Source of the DNA: a virus
Length of the DNA stretch: 34,443 nucleotides
Virus record (IMG/VR): IMGVR_UViG_3300031841_000238
Location: 1 to 34,443 of that record
Strand: one strand, 5' to 3'
Below are positions 32,081 to 34,443 of this stretch, one piece after another. The position numbers and the translations under genes were made by a program. The notes beneath the pieces were generated by a model. It was given only the letters and a program-made list of their open reading frames with translations, was not told the DNA's origin and made no database searches. The stretch's first letter is position 1, and each line of letters starts with the position of its first letter.

Positions 32081-33997
32081 TTAACTCCAATTATCTATAT
32101 CCATGTTACTAGGTTCGTACCCAGAAAAGCTAGGATTATAATCATATCCTAACTCTGCAAATCTTTCTTTTTGCATTCTTCTTATGGCTCTCATTGGAAA
32201 CCAACTAGCCATAACTATGTCAGTCTTTGTACCCACTGTCTTGCTTTTATTTCTTGCAGAACTAAAATACACTAACTGACTTGTATATAAGTTTACCTTT
32301 TCTTGGGCTTCAAATCCAAGATATGGCAAAGAAATATTTTGTTCTTGAAACATTGGTCGCATAGCTGTCACACCATATATAGGGTCAAATTTATTCTTAT
32401 GAGTTTCGTGACCTTCTAAAAATATACCATGACCTGATGCAAACTCTCTTATGCTTTTATCTTGTCGTATTGCTTTCTGAAAACCATTCTCTTCTATAAC
32501 CCAGTGTGATACATTATATTTCATCCACCATTCTTTTATTATTTCTAATGCTTTTGGAATACCTCCACCTAAACTGTTGTTCATATCTACCATGTGTAAT
32601 TTATTTTCTACTGGTTCGTATGCCCATAAAAATGCTGCTTGATAACCTGTAGATGCAGGGTCTAATCCTGCAATAAGTCTTGTACCATGTGGCACATGAC
32701 CAATATCTCTTTTTTGGTTACGACAGGCTTCTATCTCTTCTCTATCAAATAAAGATAATCCATCTGGCATAGCTACATTAAGATAAACCATTTCGTATAT
32801 GGCTCTACCACCTGTAGTTTCTGCTGCTCTTTTTCTATCCATCAACCATTTGTAAGTTCTTTTACCAGACCACAACATACAATCTACATGTTCCTCTTCA
32901 TCCCAATCTGTTTTGTTACAACCACTATCGTGTGCTTCTTCTACTATTGTTTTCCAAGATTCGTTATCTACTAGGTGGGAATACAGGTCATCATAATGTT
33001 GTCTTGACCCAATAACTACCATAGCTGTATGTTCCTCTTTACGACTTGATAATGTTGTAGTCCACCAGTTTCTTGTGTTTTCTCTTGATGCAGGTTGCAT
33101 TGTAGAACTGTGGTCTTCAATGTCATCAGCAATAATAATGTCACAGTCACGAGAAAGTATTTTACCACCACGACCAATACCGACCATTGTAGGTGACTTA
33201 ATACCTGTAACAGTTCTAGTACCTACAGTAAACTCTGTAGATGACCAAGCCTTACCACTCCTGTTCTGTGGTTTAAATTTTGGTCCTGGTCCACATATCT
33301 CTTCTATCAATAACTCATTGTTTTCTAGTTGGTCCATTACAGAAGATACAGAGTTCTTTGCAATATCTTCATTACCACCAACCCATAAGATTCTTACATT
33401 TGGGTTTTGTGTAATTAACCAAACAACAAAGTGTATAAGTAAATCTGTTTTACCATGTCTAGGTGGTGACAGTATCATCTGTTGTTCACCATTATCTATA
33501 GAAGATAATATTGACTCTATCCACCTAGTATGAAACTTTGGTGTGTCATAAGGTACACCTTGTTCTGTCTGAAAATATCTATTTCTAAATTCTTTAAAAT
33601 GTTCTATTGTTTGTTCTGACTCTACAGGTGACCAAGACTCTTGTAGTTTTTCGTTTTCTAAATCTTCTAAGAAAGCATTGTAAGCCATAGATACAGATGC
33701 AATAGATACATCTAAAACTTTTGCTACATCTGATAATGTCATTTTCTTTATAAGTATTTCATTACCAAGACCAGACTCTTTTAAATCATCATAAACTTTA
33801 CCTCTACGAGTCTGTACATTTTTTTGACTAGGTATATTTAAAACATCTTCTTCTTGTGTCCACTCAATACCTTTTTTCTTTGCCCTTTTCTTTTGTGTAT
33901 TGATTCTGTTACGACATCTCTCACTACAAAACTTTCTAGCTTTAGGAGGTAATACTTTATGGCAACCTGCTGCGTAACATAATTTTTTATTTACCAT
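32081..33997 (-). CDS. terL: Terminase large subunit with N-terminal zinc finger and HTH
   Basis: A 638-residue DNA-packaging motor. Residues 7-28 hold a zinc finger (Cys7, Cys12, Cys24, Cys28 in KFCSERCRNR). Residues 84-113 look like a helix-turn-helix (KKMTLSDVAKVLDVSIASVS). The ATPase follows with Walker A SPPRHGKT (177-184) and Walker B DIIIADDIED (286-295). The RNase-H-like nuclease has Asp446 (AGLDPAS), Glu502/Glu503 (WVIEENGF) and Asp593 (GTKTDIVMAS). The ~125-residue N-terminal extension, with both a zinc finger and an HTH, is unusual. No separate small terminase subunit is seen here, so it may carry out DNA recognition. That is inference, since the small-subunit gene could lie outside the window. 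Confidence 0.88.
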   Translation of the reverse strand: MVNKKLCYAAGCHKVLPPKARKFCSERCRNRINTQKKRAKKKGIEWTQEEDVLNIPSQKNVQTRRGKVYDDLKESGLGNEILIKKMTLSDVAKVLDVSIASVSMAYNAFLEDLENEKLQESWSPVESEQTIEHFKEFRNRYFQTEQGVPYDTPKFHTRWIESILSSIDNGEQQMILSPPRHGKTDLLIHFVVWLITQNPNVRILWVGGNEDIAKNSVSSVMDQLENNELLIEEICGPGPKFKPQNRSGKAWSSTEFTVGTRTVTGIKSPTMVGIGRGGKILSRDCDIIIADDIEDHSSTMQPASRENTRNWWTTTLSSRKEEHTAMVVIGSRQHYDDLYSHLVDNESWKTIVEEAHDSGCNKTDWDEEEHVDCMLWSGKRTYKWLMDRKRAAETTGGRAIYEMVYLNVAMPDGLSLFDREEIEACRNQKRDIGHVPHGTRLIAGLDPASTGYQAAFLWAYEPVENKLHMVDMNNSLGGGIPKALEIIKEWWMKYNVSHWVIEENGFQKAIRQDKSIREFASGHGIFLEGHETHKNKFDPIYGVTAMRPMFQEQNISLPYLGFEAQEKVNLYTSQLVYFSSARNKSKTVGTKTDIVMASWFPMRAIRRMQKERFAELGYDYNPSFSGYEPSNMDIDNWS

Positions 33998-34082
33998 AAT
34001 TCTTACAATCCTTGTTTTTACACTTCATATCGTTCTTTGGTAACAACTCTTCTCCACACCTCGGACATCCGACAGGTATCAA
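33987..34082 (-). CDS. 31-residue zinc-ribbon protein
   Basis: A very short frame between the small basic gene and terL. It starts with TTG, sharing TTGA with the upstream stop, and ends 11 bases inside terL. It encodes a complete zinc-ribbon pattern, CPRCG (Cys6, Cys9) and KCKNKDCKNYG (Cys21, Cys26). The 32 codons hold four well-placed cysteines. The Shine-Dalgarno is poor, so translation would depend on coupling with the upstream gene. It could bind DNA or protein at the packaging complex. Function unknown. Confidence 0.6.
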   Translation of the reverse strand: MIPVGCPRCGEELLPKNDMKCKNKDCKNYGK

Positions 34083-34273
34083 GTAATTTTATTTTTTCTT
34101 CCACTCTTTGCTCTTGATTTAGATACAGCAGCTATATTTACTCTTTTACCTTCTCTATAGGCTTTAGCTGTTCTTTTTATTTCTGCTGCTCTTTTCTTAG
34201 CTTCAGTAGGAGAAAGACCTTTTAAATACTTTGCAGGTACACCATGCTTGTATGGTTGAGTTCTGTTACCCAT
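34079..34273 (-). CDS. Small basic protein, marine phage family
   Basis: A 64-residue, strongly basic protein (GVPAKYLKGLSPTEAKKRAA, ending KSRAKSGRKNKIT). I recognise the GVPAKYL-x-GLSP pattern from marine phage genomes, where it is usually annotated as hypothetical and found next to structural or packaging genes. The charge suggests nucleic-acid binding. It overlaps the upstream truncated gene by one base (TAATG) and the zinc-ribbon gene by four. Confidence 0.65.
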   Translation of the reverse strand: MGNRTQPYKHGVPAKYLKGLSPTEAKKRAAEIKRTAKAYREGKRVNIAAVSKSRAKSGRKNKIT

Positions 34274-34443
34274 TATCTTTTACCTTTGAGGTCATTATCT
34301 TGTTTATGTCCACCACTAATAAAAGAATTAACTCTTCCCATAGCCCAAGCTGCCATAGATACATTACGAGAACCTGATGATACATAAGCACCCTGTCCTC
34401 TTCTGTACACTGCTGCTAGTTTTTCGTAACTATAACCTGAACT
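34273..34443 (-). CDS. C-terminal fragment of a DUF5824-like protein (gene cut by window edge)
   Basis: The last 56 residues of a gene that begins beyond 34443. LAAVYRRGQGAYVSSGSRN followed by AAWAMGRVNSFISGG and a short KQDNDLKGKR tail matches the pattern of DUF5824-type domains, found in many marine phage proteins (AVYRRG...AxGRVNSF...GG). The family name is from memory. The stop shares one base with the ATG of the small basic gene. Confidence 0.62.
   Translation of the reverse strand, partial: SSGYSYEKLAAVYRRGQGAYVSSGSRNVSMAAWAMGRVNSFISGGHKQDNDLKGKR

Noticed and set aside
33075-33533. 152-codon + strand frame opposite terL
   Set aside because: It is antisense to the conserved ATPase core with no ribosome-binding site and no sensible domain.

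Overview
The window is a tightly packed, AT-rich (by eye about one third G+C) piece of a tailed double-stranded DNA bacteriophage genome. There is no integrase, repressor, tRNA, rRNA, CRISPR array or insertion sequence. Several sequence habits suggest a marine phage of a low-GC actinobacterium: Thr-rich linkers followed by Val-Pro or poly-Pro in three proteins, an r1t-type holin, a very large virion protein with sequence blocks I associate with actinophages, and an N-terminal ENCETSAIGRALAN-like recombination protein. The host assignment is inference. No tape-measure, major tail tube or sheath gene is evident, which favours a short-tailed virion.

Layout. Positions 1-2371 (+ strand) are the end of an early/DNA-metabolism operon: a small membrane protein, a small helix-turn-helix protein, a putative ssDNA-binding/recombination protein with a zinc ribbon, two unknown proteins and a PD-(D/E)XK nuclease. 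It converges on the leftward late operon, which fills 2446-34443 on the - strand. Read in the direction of transcription (right to left), that operon holds: a DUF5824-like fragment, a small basic protein, a 31-residue zinc ribbon, terminase large subunit, portal, two small proteins, a 2302-residue virion protein, a 357-residue protein, a GH24 lysozyme, a 34-residue protein, a 704-residue protein with an internal HPr-like domain, two more probable internal/structural proteins, a 228-bp non-coding structured region, scaffold, major capsid protein, a Rho-independent terminator, neck and tail proteins, tail-fibre/adhesin genes, two paralogous unknowns, a lysis/surface cassette and finally a metallophosphoesterase.

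Most genes are joined by 1-4 bp start/stop overlaps (TAATG, ATGA, one TTGA), so translational coupling is the rule. Six genes shorter than 60 codons (at 4531, 6547, 6712, 20881, 33987 and the truncated one at 34273) were found by reading the gaps between larger genes.

The most unusual feature is in the 704-residue protein at 18764-20878. An HPr-like phosphocarrier domain, with the active-site signature GLHARPA (His435), sits in the middle of a probable virion protein. It is bracketed by two perfect 22-bp direct repeats exactly 288 bp (96 codons) apart, so recombination between them would remove the domain cleanly and in frame. Other notable signals are a cupredoxin-like copper-site motif at the end of a tail-fibre protein, a strong excess of the palindromic octamer GTTTAAAC (10 copies, six of them encoding the same V/L-F-K-Q peptide in unrelated genes), and a hairpin-rich leader upstream of the scaffold/capsid genes.
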